The notes under the pieces are model-generated. The model was given only the letters and a program-made list of their open reading frames with translations, searched no databases and was not told the origin of the DNA. Below are positions 33,543 through 44,990 of a stretch of DNA of 64,000 nucleotides, piece after piece. The stretch's first letter is position 1, and every line of letters starts with the position of its first letter. The translations under genes and the position numbers were made by a program. This DNA comes from Episyrphus balteatus (Eukaryota > Arthropoda > Insecta > Diptera > Syrphidae). The stretch is taken from the NCBI RefSeq assembly GCF_945859705.1, contig NC_079134.1, forward strand, positions 119,598,620 to 119,662,619, written 5' to 3'.

Positions 33543-36500
33543 CATTCGCGTTGTGTCGCTTCGTGTCTCGTTGTGTCGCATCATGTCGCGTTGTGTCTAG
33601 TCATGCCGCGTTGTGTCACGTCATATCGAGTCGTGTCGCATTGTGTCGCGTTGTGTCGCGTTGTGTCGCGTTGTGTCGCGTTGTGTCGCATCGTGTCGCA
33701 TTGTGTCGCATTGTGTCGCGTCGTGTCGCATTGTGTCGCGTCGTGTCGCGTTGTGTCGCGTTGTGTCGCGTCGTGTCGCATTGTGTCGCATTGTGTCGTG
33801 TTGTCTCGCATTGTGTCGCATTGTGTCGCATTGTGTCGCCGTGTGTCACATTGTGTCGCGTTGTGTCGCGTTGTGTCGCATTGTGTCGCATTGTGCCGCG
33901 TTGTGTCGCGTTGTGTCGCGTCGTGTCGCATTGTGTCGCATTGTGTCGCGTCGTGTTGCATTGTCTTTTATACCATGGGTAGTAACGACCTTATAAGGTT
34001 CGTTTCATTCGCGTTGTGTAGCTTCGTGTCTCGTTGTGTCGCATCATGTCGCGTTGTGTCTAGTCATGCCGCGTTGTGTCACGTCATGTCGAGTCGTGTC
34101 GCATTGTGTCGCGTTGTGTCGCATTGTGTCGCGTTGTGTCACGTTGTGTCGAATTGTGTCGCATTGTGTCGCATTGTGTCGCATTGTGTCGCGTCGTGTC
34201 GCGTTGTGTCGCATTGTGTCGCATTGTGTCGCATTGTCTCGCGTCGTGTCGCGTTGTGTCGCGTTGTGTCGCATTGTGTCGCGTCGTATCGCGTTGTGTC
34301 GCATTGTGTCGCATTGTGACGCGTTGTGTCGCGTTGTGTCGCGTTGTGTCGCGTTGTGTCGCGTTGTGTCGCATTGTGTCGCATAGTGTCGCATTGTGTC
34401 GCGTCGTGTCGCATTGTGTCGCGTCGTGTCGTGTTGTGTCGCGTTGTGTCGCATTGTGTCGCATTGTGACGCGTTGTGTCGCATTGTGTCGCGTTGTGTC
34501 GCGTTGTGTCGCGTCGTGTCGCGTTGTGTCGCGTTGTGTCGCGTTGTGTCGCGTTGTGTCGCGTTGTGTCGCATTGTGTCGCATTGTGACGCGTTGTGTC
34601 GCATTGTGTCGCATTGTGTCGCATAGTGTCGCATTGTGTCGCTTTGTGTCGCGTTGTGTAGCGTTGTGTCGCGTTTTGTCGCGTTGTGTCGCATTGTGTC
34701 GCGTTGTGTCGCATTGTGTCGCATTGTGTCACATTGTGTCGCATTGTGTCGCATAGTGTCGCATTGTGTGGCGTCGTGTCGCGTTGTGTCGCCTTGTGTC
34801 GCCTTTTGTCGCGTTGTGTCGCTTTGTGTCGCTTTGTGTCGCGTTGTGTCGCGTCGTGTCGCATTGTGTCGCATTGTGTCGCGTTGTGTCGCATTGTGTC
34901 GCATTGTGTCGCATTGTGTCGCGTTGTGTCGTGTTGTGTCGCCTTTTGTCGCGTTGTGTCGCTTTGTGTCGCGTTGTGTCGCGTTGTGTCGCGTTGTGTC
35001 GCGTCGTGTCGCATTGTGTCGCATTGTGTCGCGTTGTGTCGCGTCGTGTCGCATAGTGTCGCATTGTGTCGCTTCGTGTCGCGTTGTGTCGCGTTGTGTC
35101 GCGTTTTGTCGCGTTGTGTCGCGTTGTGTCGCGTTGTGTCGCGTCGTGTCGCATAGTGTCGCATTGTGTCGCGTTGTGTCGCGTTGTGTCGCGTTGTGTC
35201 GCGTCGTGTCGCATAGTGTCGCATTGTGTCGCGTTGTGTCGCCTTGTGTCGCGTTGTGTCGCATTGTGTCGCGTTGTGTCGCGTTGTGTCGCCTTGTGTC
35301 GCGTTGTGTCGCGTTGTGTCGCGTTTTGTCGCGTTGTGTCGCGTGGTGTCGCGTTGTGCCGCGTTGTGTCGCGTTGTGTCGCATTGTGTCGCGTTGTGTC
35401 GCGTCGTGTCGCATAGTGTCGCATTGTGTCGCGTTGTGTTGCGTTGTGTCGCCTTGTGTCGCGTTGTGTCGCGTTGTGTCGCGTTTTGTCGCCTTGTGTC
35501 GCGTTGTGTCGCGTTGTGTCGCGTTTTGTCGCGTTGTGTCGCGTGGTGTCGCGTTGTGTCGCGTTGTGTCGCATTGTGTCGCGTTGTGTCGCGTCGTGTC
35601 GCGTTGTGTCGCGTTGTGTCGCGTTTTGTCGCGTTGTGTCGCGTGGTGTCGCGTTGTGTCGCGTTGTGTCGCGTTGTGTCGCATTGTGTCGCGTTGTGTC
35701 GCGTCGTGTCGCATAGTGTCGCATTGTGTCGCGTTGTGTCGCATTGTGTCGCGTTGTGTCGCATTGTGTCGCGTTGTGTCGCGTTGTGTCGCCTTGTGTC
35801 GCGTTGTGTCGCGTTGTGTCGCGTTTTGTCGCGTTGTGTCGCGTGGTGTCGCGTTGTGTCGCGTTGTGTCGCGTTGTGTCGCATTGTGTCGCGTTGTGTC
35901 GCGTTGTGTCGCGTTGTGTCGCGTTGTGTCGCGTTGTGTCGCATTGTGTCGCGTTGTGTCGCATTGTGTCGCGTTGTGTCGCGTTGTGTCGCCTTGTGTC
36001 GCGTTGTGTCGCGTTGTGTCGCGTTTTGTCGCGTTGTGTCGCTTGGTGTCGCGTTGTGTCGCGTTGTGTCGCGTTGTGTCGCATTGTGTCGCGTTGTGTC
36101 GCGTCGTGTCGCATAGTGTCGCATTGTGTCGCGTTGTGTTGCGTTGTGTCGCGTTGTGTCGCGTTGTGTCTCGTTATGTCGCGTCGTGTCGCATTGTGTC
36201 GCGTTGTGTCGCATTGTGTCGCGTTGTGTCGCGTTGTGTCGCGTTATGTCGCGTCGTGTCGCATTGTGTCACGTTGTGTCGCATTGTGTCGCGTTGTGTC
36301 ACGCTGTGTCGTGTTATGTCGCGTTGTGTCGCGTTGTGTCGCGTTGTGTCGCGTTGTGTCGCATTGTGTCGCATTGTGTCGCATTGTGTCGCGTTGTGTC
36401 GTGTTGTGTCGCCTTTTGTCGCGTTGTGTCGCTTTGTGTCGCGTTGTGTCGCGTTGTGTCGCGTTGTGTCGCGTCGTGTCGCATTGTGTCGCATTGTGTC

Positions 36501-37992
36501 GCGTTGTGTCGCGTCGTGTCGCATAGTGTCGCATTGTGTCGCTTCGTGTCGCGTTGTGTCGCGTTGTGTCGCGTTTTGTCGCGTTGTGTCGCGTTGTGTC
36601 GCGTTGTGTCGCGTCGTGTCGCATAGTGTCGCATTGTGTCGCGTTGTGTCGCGTTGTGTCGCGTTGTGTCGCGTCGTGTCGCATAGTGTCGCATTGTGTC
36701 GCGTTGTGTCGCCTTGTGTCGCGTTGTGTCGCATTGTGTCGCGTTGTGTCGCGTTGTGTCGCCTTGTGTCGCGTTGTGTCGCGTTGTGTCGCGTTTTGTC
36801 GCGTTGTGTCGCGTGGTGTCGCGTTGTGCCGCGTTGTGTCGCGTTGTGTCGCATTGTGTCGCGTTGTGTCGCGTCGTGTCGCATAGTGTCGCATTGTGTC
36901 GCGTTGTGTTGCGTTGTGTCGCCTTGTGTCGCGTTGTGTCGCGTTGTGTCGCGTTTTGTCGCCTTGTGTCGCGTTGTGTCGCGTTGTGTCGCGTTGTGTC
37001 GCGTTTTGTCGCGTTGTGTCGCGTGGTGTCGCGTTGTGTCGCGTTGTGTCGCATTGTGTCGCGTTGTGTCGCGTCGTGTCGCGTTGTGTCGCGTTGTGTC
37101 GCGTTTTGTCGCGTTGTGTCGCGTGGTGTCGCGTTGTGTCACGTTGTGTCGCGTTGTGTCGCATTGTGTCGCGTTGTGTCGCGTCGTGTCGCATAGTGTC
37201 GCATTGTGTCGCGTTGTGTCGCATTGTGTCGCGTTGTGTCGCATTGTGTCGCGTTGTGTCGCGTTGTGTCGCCTTGTGTCGCGTTGTGTCGCGTTGTGTC
37301 GCGTTTTGTCGCGTTGTGTCGCGTGGTGTCGCGTTGTGTCGCGTTGTGTCGCGTTGTGTCGCATTGTGTCGCGTTGTGTCGCGTGGTGTCGCGTTGTGTC
37401 GCGTTGTGTCGCGTTGTGTCGCATTGTGTCGCGTTGTGTCGCATTGTGTCGCGTTGTGTCGCGTTGTGTCGCCTTGTGTCGCGTTGTGTCGCGTTGTGTC
37501 GCGTTTTGTCGCGTTGTGTCGCTTGGTGTCGCGTTGTGTCGCGTTGTGTCGCGTTGTGTCGCATTGTGTCGCGTTGTGTCGCGTCGTGTCGCATAGTGTC
37601 GCATTGTGTCGCGTTGTGTTGCGTTGTGTCGCGTTGTGTCGCGTTGTGTCTCGTTATGTCGCGTCGTGTCGCATTGTGTCGCGTTGTGTCGCATTGTGTC
37701 GCGTTGTGTCGCGTTGTGTCGCGTTATGTCGCGTCGTGTCGCATTGTGTCACGTTGTGTCGCATTGTGTCGCGTTGTGTCACGCTGTGTCGTGTTATGTC
37801 GCGTTGTGTCGCGTTGTGTCGCGTTGTGTCGCGTTGTGTCGCGTTGTGTCGCATTGTGTCGCGTTGTGTCGCGTCGTGTCGCATAGTGTCGCATTGTGTC
37901 GCGTTGTGTTGCGTTGTGTCGCGTTGTGTCGCGTTGTGTCGCGTTGTGTCGCGTTATGTCGCGTCGTGTCGCATTGTGTCGCGTTGTGTTGC
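33543..37992. repeat. Minisatellite of ~440 decamers (GTGTCGCRTT)n
   Basis: The 10-bp unit GTGTCGCGTT or GTGTCGCATT runs for about 4.45 kb, broken once at 33963-34020 by a repeat of the array's own entry sequence (TTTTATACCATGGGTAGTAA..., offset 473 bp). From about 34030 to 37990 the register never slips: differences are substitutions, not indels. Higher-order copies are visible: 34890-35600 recurs at 36360-37070 (shift 1470 bp) and about 36040-36360 recurs at 37520-37840 (shift 1480 bp). The second CpG is often CpA, the first is nearly always kept. Because the unit has no stop in any frame, open frames of up to 986 codons appear on both strands; they are artefacts. Confidence 0.97.
33989..33998. 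promoter_or_regulatory. CArG-box-like palindrome CCTTATAAGG, copy 2
   Basis: Identical to the copy at 33516 in the repeated entry segment. Confidence 0.3.
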
Positions 37993-37994
37993 CT

Positions 37995-38130
37995 TCAAAA
38001 TACTGTATGCCATAGTCCTGTATGTGCAAAATGCTGTACGAGCAAAATCTGAAAGTCAAAATTCTGTGTAGCAAAATTCAGGTTGGTCAAAATACTGTAT
38101 TTCAAAATACTGTACATGAAAATTCTGTAA
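37995..38130. repeat. Short imperfect repeats (TCAAAATACTGTA)
   Basis: Around ten degenerate units of TCAAAATWCTGTA directly follow the minisatellite. An inverted set (CAGAATTTTGAAA) lies at 43905-44035. Confidence 0.65.
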
Positions 38131-38738
38131 AAATATCATTTTGCTAATGTAAAAAAGTGCGTGCACTTTTGGGGAAATTGTTTTAAGATCAAAACTAAGG
38201 GTAGCGGTAATAGAACCCTTTATTTTATTTCTGACTTACTCGTAAATCATTTCACAGACTTAACGAAAAATTTTCAAAAAACCAATATTTAATTTTTTTT
38301 TTAAAACGGATTAATGAGTTTTCTGGTACCTAATTTTATTTAAATATCAAAACATTTTCTTAAAAAAGTGAATTATTTGAAATTAATGTGGAAATCTGCT
38401 TCATGTTGTAGTTGAATAAATTTTAAAATTGTTATCAGATTTCAGCTTTAGTTGCAGTTTACCATACTAATTTTCAACATTAAACTGGCAGGGTTGCCAG
38501 TTTATTTTTTTTTTAATTAATTTTGTTTAATGTCTTCACATAAAAGTAAGACATTTTCATCTTAAATTAATTATCCTAAATTAAGCTTTATTTTATTTTC
38601 ATACAGAATCCGTTTGTTTTCATCTTGTCTTTTTTCTCCGTGTGACCATGCCAAGATGAATTATTATGAAAATTAAAATGAAAAAAGTAGGCAGGTTGAA
38701 TTAGCGATGGCTGGTAGGACGTGAACACGAAATAAAAT
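38131..38738. other. Intergenic, no gene seen
   Basis: AT-rich DNA with no recognisable element or coding exon. Confidence 0.4.
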
Positions 38739-38740
38739 TA

Positions 38741-38962
38741 CACTGAGGGAAAAGCCACTATAAAAAAACGTAAAATCAATGAAACCACATTGATATAACT
38801 ATTATTTGAAATGATTTTGCGTTAAAGATGAAAATTTTTAAAATAACTTGGAAAAAAGGTTAATTTTTGATTGTTTCGTATCTTAAAGTCACATAAATCA
38901 AAGTATGTAGTTCATTTTTGAAACAAAGACGTTTCAACTCCAATTTATTTTTTCCCTCAGTG
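38741..38962. mobile_element. 222-bp MITE with CACTGAGGGA ends
   Basis: CACTGAGGGAAAA and TTTTTTCCCTCAGTG form the ends, flanked by TA on both sides. Same family as 18671-18982 (shared AAAATCAAYGAAA near the left end). TA targets suggest Tc1/mariner mobilisation. Confidence 0.75.
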
Positions 38963-39207
38963 TATGTACGTCTTGTGTTCTGTATCTTTGGGGACTTCTA
39001 TATCCTGAAGGGGGCTGTTACGTGAATAAAGCTGATAGTGTGGTTGCTATGCCACTGCCAAGTACCTTCACTTATGTCGTTAACTGTGCCAAATTCCATT
39101 ACTTTTCATCAAGAAAAACAAAATTGTGCTTTAGTTTAACATTGAATATATTGAATATAGTATAAATTAAGCTTAGGTATCTAATAAAGAGTTATATTCC
39201 TCGTTAA

Positions 39208-40405
39208 TTAATATTTATGATATGAAATTATATCTTTCACTGTTAAGTTATAGTCTTTTAAATTATCATAGATCCATTCATCAAATTCCTCAATCACATC
39301 CTGTGGCAATTCATCTTTATGGCTTCCAACAATACCTCGTCTGACAAATCTGCTAGAAAAATATAAATATTTAAAATTGCATTAAAATACCATTAACAAC
39401 ATTTATTTCATACCTAAAATCTTCAACTTCCACTCCAGCAGCTTGCTTTATACTCTGGAATTCCTTTTCATGATTACACGAGGGATTGATTTTCATTTTA
39501 TCAAATGACAAATGATCGACAAGTTTTTCCATTTCTTCGAATGTAATTTTCTTATTCAAAAACTGACAAACATCAGATACAACTGCACGCAAGTCGAATT
39601 TCATGCGTTCGTAACTGGTAAAATAAATGTTTTGCTGTTCGCGCAGTTGCCAAAAGTCTAAGACATGTGGCCAGAATGGGTTAAAGTTTACATAGCCATC
39701 CATGTAGGCGTGCATGAATTCTTCTTTGGTTCCTTTGTAGCCAACCATTCCTCTCCAATGGTGAAAGTAGGAGATGGCAGCATCTTTGGGATTTCGAAAA
39801 ACGTAAATGATCTATTTTCGAAGTAAAAATAAAAAATGTTATAAAATTCGAATATACTATCAAAATAAAGTTAAGTACCTTTGGCTTCTTTGTCCAAAGC
39901 TGTTTTGGCAAAAGTGGTATTGGTAGATGTGATTTGATTAACCTTGGCGAATCCATTTCATCAGCATACTTCATCGTATCATGTTCGACATTTGGTACAA
40001 CACCATTGAATCTGTAACGAATCTGAGTTAATTTTTGGAAACCAAAAAAATTGTTATAATATGAACTTACTCTAAGAAAGGTGATCGTAATGTTAGATCG
40101 ACTTCTTTTGCCTTCTCAAAATCAAATTCATTCAAAATTAACCAGGTCATTTCCTGGGCCCATGTTGTACCACATTTTGTACTCGTCAGTATCCAGACAT
40201 CACTTTCTCGAACTTCGAAATTATGAACTCTGTCTAAAATTGGAGTGAATGAATCGGCCAAAGTGCAATATCTTTTCTTCCAATCTCCAACTATTGGAAC
40301 TGGAGGTGCTTCTTCTGTGTAAACCGATGTATATCCACCTGTTATTATCATTTTTGGAATAAGCTCGTTTGGAACGGGCTCATCATAGAAAAATGTTGAA
40401 GGCAT
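39208..40405 (-). CDS. Cytosolic sulfotransferase
   Basis: Transfers sulfate from PAPS to small acceptors such as phenols, amines or steroids; the acceptor is unknown. Four exons, 40405-40071, 40011-39879, 39811-39414 and 39349-39208, join in phase into 335 residues, the usual family length. The PAPS 5'-phosphosulfate loop is TSTKCGTTW (74-82), the catalytic histidine lies in IKSHLP (140), and the 3'-phosphate site is YVFRNPKDAAISYFHHW (159-175; Arg162, Ser170). The C-terminal motif reads RRGIVGSHKDEL (292 onward) where most relatives have RKGxxGDWKN, so the GxxGxxK glycines are kept but D-W is S-H. The last acceptor is TAGCAG, so one residue there is uncertain. It resembles Drosophila St1-St4 proteins; I do not pick one. 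Confidence 0.93.
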
Positions 40406-40525
40406 CTTGTAAAAATAAAAAAAAAATTTAATTTTAATTACCTACTTGTATAAGGATATTTTACTTTCGGTACACACAGATTGCAAGTATAGGATTAGTA
40501 ATCAAAATCGAATTCAAGATAATAA

Positions 40526-41477
40526 CACTGGTCAACAAAGTTTTTGCCACAAGAACCAAAATATACTTTTCTAGTAGTTTTTAGGGTGCTGAATCCGAAT
40601 CTGAAGTCAGAAAAATTTGATTGGCCTTCGTTTTTGAAATATTACCGTTAGAAAATGTCAAAAAACGTAATTTTGGCTGTTTTCGAGGTTATGTTTTTAT
40701 GTAGAGTAAATAATTGTGAATAAATTTGTAACGGTGCCTATAAGAGCTAGTTTTATTCTTTCAAAAAATGTTTAAATCTTTCCGATATCTCTTTTATTGC
40801 CCGAGATATTTAAAATTAAAGTAGCGGTCTTTGAATCAGAAACAACACTGGCCAACCAAATTACACTTTTTTTGCCACAAGAATCAAAATATACTTTTCT
40901 GAAGGTTTTTGGGTTGCTGAACTCGAATCCACAATCAGAAAAATTTTATTAGCCTTCGTTCTTAAAATATTACCGTTATAAAATGCAAAAAAGGGTTTTT
41001 TTTATAACGGTTATATTTCAAGAACGGAGGCTAATAGAATTTTTTCGATTGCGATTTTGAGTTCAGCAACTCTAAAACCTTCAGAAAAGTATATTTTGGT
41101 TCTTGTGGCAAAAATTCTGTGACCAGTGACTTAAACTTTAGATTAAGTTTAGTTTCTCTTTGACTTATTAAATGAAACTTAAGATATCTCGAGCAATAAA
41201 AGAGATATCGGGAAAATGTTAAAAGTTTTTGAAAGAAGAATATCTGTTCTTATAATAACCGTTACAAATTTGTTAATAATGAATTACCCCACATAAAAAT
41301 AGAACCTAGAAAACAGCCAAAATTAGGTTTTTTTACTTTTTCTAACGGTAATAATTCAAAAACGAAGGCCAATCAAATTTTTCTGACTTCAGATTCGGAT
41401 TCAGCACCCCAAAAACTACTAGAAAAGTATATTTTGGTTCTTGTGGCAAAAAAAAAGTTAAATTTTGTTGACCAGTG
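40526..41477. mobile_element. Palindromic element, family CACTGGTCAAC, copy 1 (952 bp)
   Basis: Ends CACTGGTCAACAAAGTTTTT and ...AAATTTTGTTGACCAGTG; TAA stands on both sides. Outer arms (about 40526-40840 and 41150-41477) enclose an inner palindrome (about 40850-41130) whose ends also resemble the termini (CACTGGCCAACCAAATTA / TTCTGTGACCAGTG). It would fold into one long hairpin. A 3-bp TWA target points to PIF/Harbinger, but the CACTG ends are atypical. Non-coding. Confidence 0.8.
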
Positions 41478-41570
41478 TAATGAGGCGTCGCATTACGACT
41501 TTTTCTTATCGTAAACGACTCTTCTGATTTCAACAAAAAAAAATTACAAAATTGTTATACATATATAGCT

Positions 41571-43761
41571 TAGGGTGGGTCAAAAAAATCGAAATTCTTT
41601 TTTTTTTATTTGGTACTCCGAAAAATCGATTGCTAGACACCTCTAGAATATACACACCAAATATGAGCTCTTTATATTAATGGGAAGGTCCTCCGCTTTT
41701 AAATTTTCCATTTTTGCATCAAGCTTCTACAAAAAAAAATTATTTTTTTTATAAATCGACTTTTTGCAAATTTCTTTGCTTATTCTTGTAGGAAATTGAA
41801 CGCTCCACAAAAAAGACCTTATGCTCTTTTTTCGTTTATCTAACCGTTTAATAGATATTTGAGGTCCAAAAATCGAGAAAATCTTTAAAAATTCGTTTTT
41901 TGTTCTTAATTTTGTAACAAATTGAAAAATTATAATAAACAAACGCGCAAGACTTATTCTTGTAGGAAACAGATTGCTCCACAAAAAAGGTCTTAATAAT
42001 TTTTTTCAATAATCTAACCATTCCACAGTGGGTCCCGCCATAGGTCAAAAATAAAAAAAGTAAATGTCAATTTTTTAAAATCCAATGATTAAACAACGTT
42101 CTACAATCTCCCATCGAACCAAAACCAAAAAAAATTTGACGGTCACCCTTTTTTTCATTTCTTAATAGCCATTCAAAGTCGGTATATAAAAAAAGGTACA
42201 GTTTTTTAATCGCTGCAGTTATAAGGTGTGAACTTGCGATAGTGAAAAAAAATTGTGAACAGTATTAAATTGTTATGGATATTAAACGAGAAGGTTAATA
42301 CTTTCTAAAAACATAAATTATATTGTTAAATAACATTAAGGCTAATTGTAATGGGGCTCGTTAGCGAAGCAATTTTAACCATTTTTATTTAGCTCAATTT
42401 TCATTAAATTAGAGATTTAGTTGGTTTGCCTTCGAGTGCCCTCTACAATTTAATATCTCAAATGAAGAATACCGTCTTACCTTTCGAAATAATAGCGCCG
42501 TTTTTTCCCCTTTTCGAGTAATACGAGTTTAAATGACGATACACGGAGAAAAAAAAATTACAACGTAAAACTAAATAAATTCCTTTTTGGCACTATTATT
42601 TTTATAAAAGACTGAACTAGAGGGTAAGGGTAAAGTGCTCGACTGACAGGCAGGTCCATTTCCGGCATTAACCATTTTTTTTTATATTTTCAAAAAAAAA
42701 ATGTTTTACCTTTTTTTATTTTTCTTGAAAATAACCAAAATTTCAAAAAACTGACTTGATGCATTTTTTTGCAATAATAAATCATATAAAATGATAATAC
42801 AGGTGTTTCATTAAAAAAAAAATGGTCATTATATTTTCGACCGCACTTTGTATGGGAGGTGACCCACTGTGCATTCTAAAGATATTCGAGGTCAAAGTTA
42901 AAAAAAATATGAAAACATTTTTTACTTTTCAAAATTTTCTAATTCACTGAAAATTCAATATTTTCAAATTAGCAAGATGTTTTCTTGTAGGGGCTTAAAC
43001 GTTCTATAAAAAGTTCCTTAGCAGCAAATTAATTGCTTTAACCGTTTAGAAGATAATCGTATTCAAATCGCAATGCATACTTGTATCAAGAAAACTATTG
43101 AAATCAGTAGGCATTAGTTTGGATATGAATATCTTCTTAACTGTTAAAGCAATTAATTTGCTGCAAAGGAACTTTTTATAGAACGTTTAAGCCCCTACAA
43201 GAAAACATCTTGCTAATTTGAAAATATTGAATTTTCAGTGAATTAGAAAATTTTGAAAAGTAAAAAATGTTTTCATATTTTTTTTTAACTTTGACCTCGA
43301 ATATCTTTAGAATGGTTAGATTATTGAAAAAAATTATTAAGACCTTTTTTGTGGACCAATCTGCTTCCTACAAGAATAAGTCTTGCGCGTTTGTTTATTA
43401 TAATTTTTCAATTTGTTACAAAATTAAGAACAAAAAACGAATTTTTAAAGATTTTCTCGATTTTTGGACCTCAAATATCTATTAAACGGTTAGATAAACG
43501 AAAAAAGAGCATAAGGTCTTTTTTGTGGAGCGTTCAATTTCCTACAAGAATAAGCAAAGAAATTTGCAAAAAGTCGATTTATAAAAAAAATAATTTTTTT
43601 TTGTAGAAGCTTGATGCAAAAATGGAAAATTTAAAAGCGGAGGACCTTTCCATTAATATAAAGAGCTCATATTTGGTGTGTATATTCTAGAGGTGTCTAG
43701 CAATCGATTTTTCGGAGTACCAAATAAAAAAAAAGAATTTCGATTTTTTTGACCCACCCTA
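41571..43761. mobile_element. hAT-type foldback element, copy 2, with nested insertion
   Basis: Same ends and arms as 21356-22675, about 1338 bp once the insertion is removed. The flanks ATATAGCT and ATGTAGAT match 6 of 8, a decayed 8-bp duplication, so this copy looks older than copy 1. The left arm is split at 42024-42871. Confidence 0.85.
42024..42871. mobile_element. 848-bp Transib-like insertion with CACAGTG ends
   Basis: Ends CACAGTGGGTC...GACCCACTGTG, flanked by a perfect 5-bp duplication CATTC (42019-42023 and 42872-42876). The right arm of the host palindrome (43307-43325) gives the uninterrupted sequence. A CACAGTG terminus and 5-bp duplication are the known features of Transib elements, relatives of RAG1, and equal the V(D)J heptamer. 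An A-rich run begins about 23 bases inside the left heptamer. No transposase frame, so non-autonomous. Confidence 0.7.
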
Positions 43762-43904
43762 ATGTAGATGTTATCTTAAAAAAAAGAAATTTTTCAAAAA
43801 AGCTCAAAAGTGATACAAAATATTCCTTTTCAAAAAAATAGTAGTAAGCAATCCAATTAATAATACATTTTGCAAATCTTGCATAAATAAGTGAAAGGAT
43901 GATC

Positions 43905-44035
43905 TAAAATTCTGCAAAATAAAAAAGGTTTTGGAATTATGAAAAGCAGCATTTTGAAAGAGAATTTTGTAAAACAGAATTTTGAAAGCAGAATTTTGAA
44001 CAGAATTTTTTAAAACAGAATGTTGACCCCAACAC
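43905..44035. repeat. Short imperfect repeats (CAGAATTTTGAAA)
   Basis: Degenerate units CAGAATTTTGAAA, the complement of those at 37995-38130. Confidence 0.6.
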
Positions 44036-44203
44036 TTTTTTTGGGAAATTTGATTGGTTTTGATTTTTTCTAAAATTATTTTGGCGTAGTTTGGTTTTTT
44101 TTTTCAAAACAAATACGAGATAAAAAAAATGGGGACTTTAGAACCGCTCTCCTGCCTGAAGCTAACGGAACTAGGTTCGTATCGTCTGGTATGTTACATA
44201 TTA

Positions 44204-44990
44204 CACCCAGGGGCGTACACTCCCTTGGGGCAAGCGGGGTGGTGCCCCGGGGCCCCTGACTGACCCCAGGGCCCCCACTGGGAGACAGATTATGTCATTC
44301 AGTGTAATGCATAATGCATTGGTAGCCACACAATATATGTATATTGATTTTAAAAAAAGTTACCACAGGGGCCCCAAAAAAAAATAAACTGCTTTTTTAA
44401 AAGAAAAATTATAATTTTATCTAAGGGCCCCAAAAAATATTACTTGAAAAATCTTTGCCACCACAAATAATACATTAGGGGCCCAAAAAAAGCAAAAAAA
44501 TATTATTTGAGGATCTTCAAAAGTGGTTCAAAACAATCAAATGGAAAATTAAATATAAATTCAGGGGCCCCAACATAAATACATCAGGGCCCAAAATAAA
44601 AACATTACGTTATTGGTGGCATTCCGAATATTACTTCAGAACAGAGGCCCCAATACCTATTAATTCTTGGCTCCAAAAAAATTATATTATATTTTAGGGG
44701 CCTCTAAGCACTTAATTTTGAGGCTCTAAAAATAATTTTTCAAGGGCCCCAAAATAAAAAAAAATATGTCTGATGATGGAAAATAAAATATGTATTTATT
44801 ACTTCAGAACAGAGGCCCCAAGGACTATCAATTCTAAGCTAAAAAAATTTTTACTTTAGGGATCCCTAAATATTTAATTTTGGGGGCCCCTAGTACAAGT
44901 GTTTACTACTTTTATGAGAGACATTTTAAGTAAGTATAGCAAAATGCATTACGAACATATTAAAACATTAAAATAAACCTAAAAATAACA
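44204..44990. repeat. GGGCCCC-rich dispersed element, copy 1
   Basis: Starts CAGGGGCGTACACTCCCTTG and carries about 15 GGGGCCCC or GGGCCC blocks every 40-60 bp within AT-rich sequence. The interior (about 44330-44990) is repeated inverted at 63048-63900. The CAGxGGCGTAC start recurs at 62182. This could be a hAT-like terminus (CAGGGGCG); the other end is not defined. Non-coding. Confidence 0.7.

Noticed and set aside
33543..37992. CRISPR-like array
   Set aside because: Direct 10-bp tandem repeats without spacers, in a eukaryotic genome with split genes.
33533..38074. Very long reading frames (up to 986 codons, VALCRVVSRC and TRHNATQRD repeats) on both strands
   Set aside because: They follow from a 10-bp unit that has no stop codon in any frame. 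All frames are open at once on both strands, and no start, splice or composition signal favours one.
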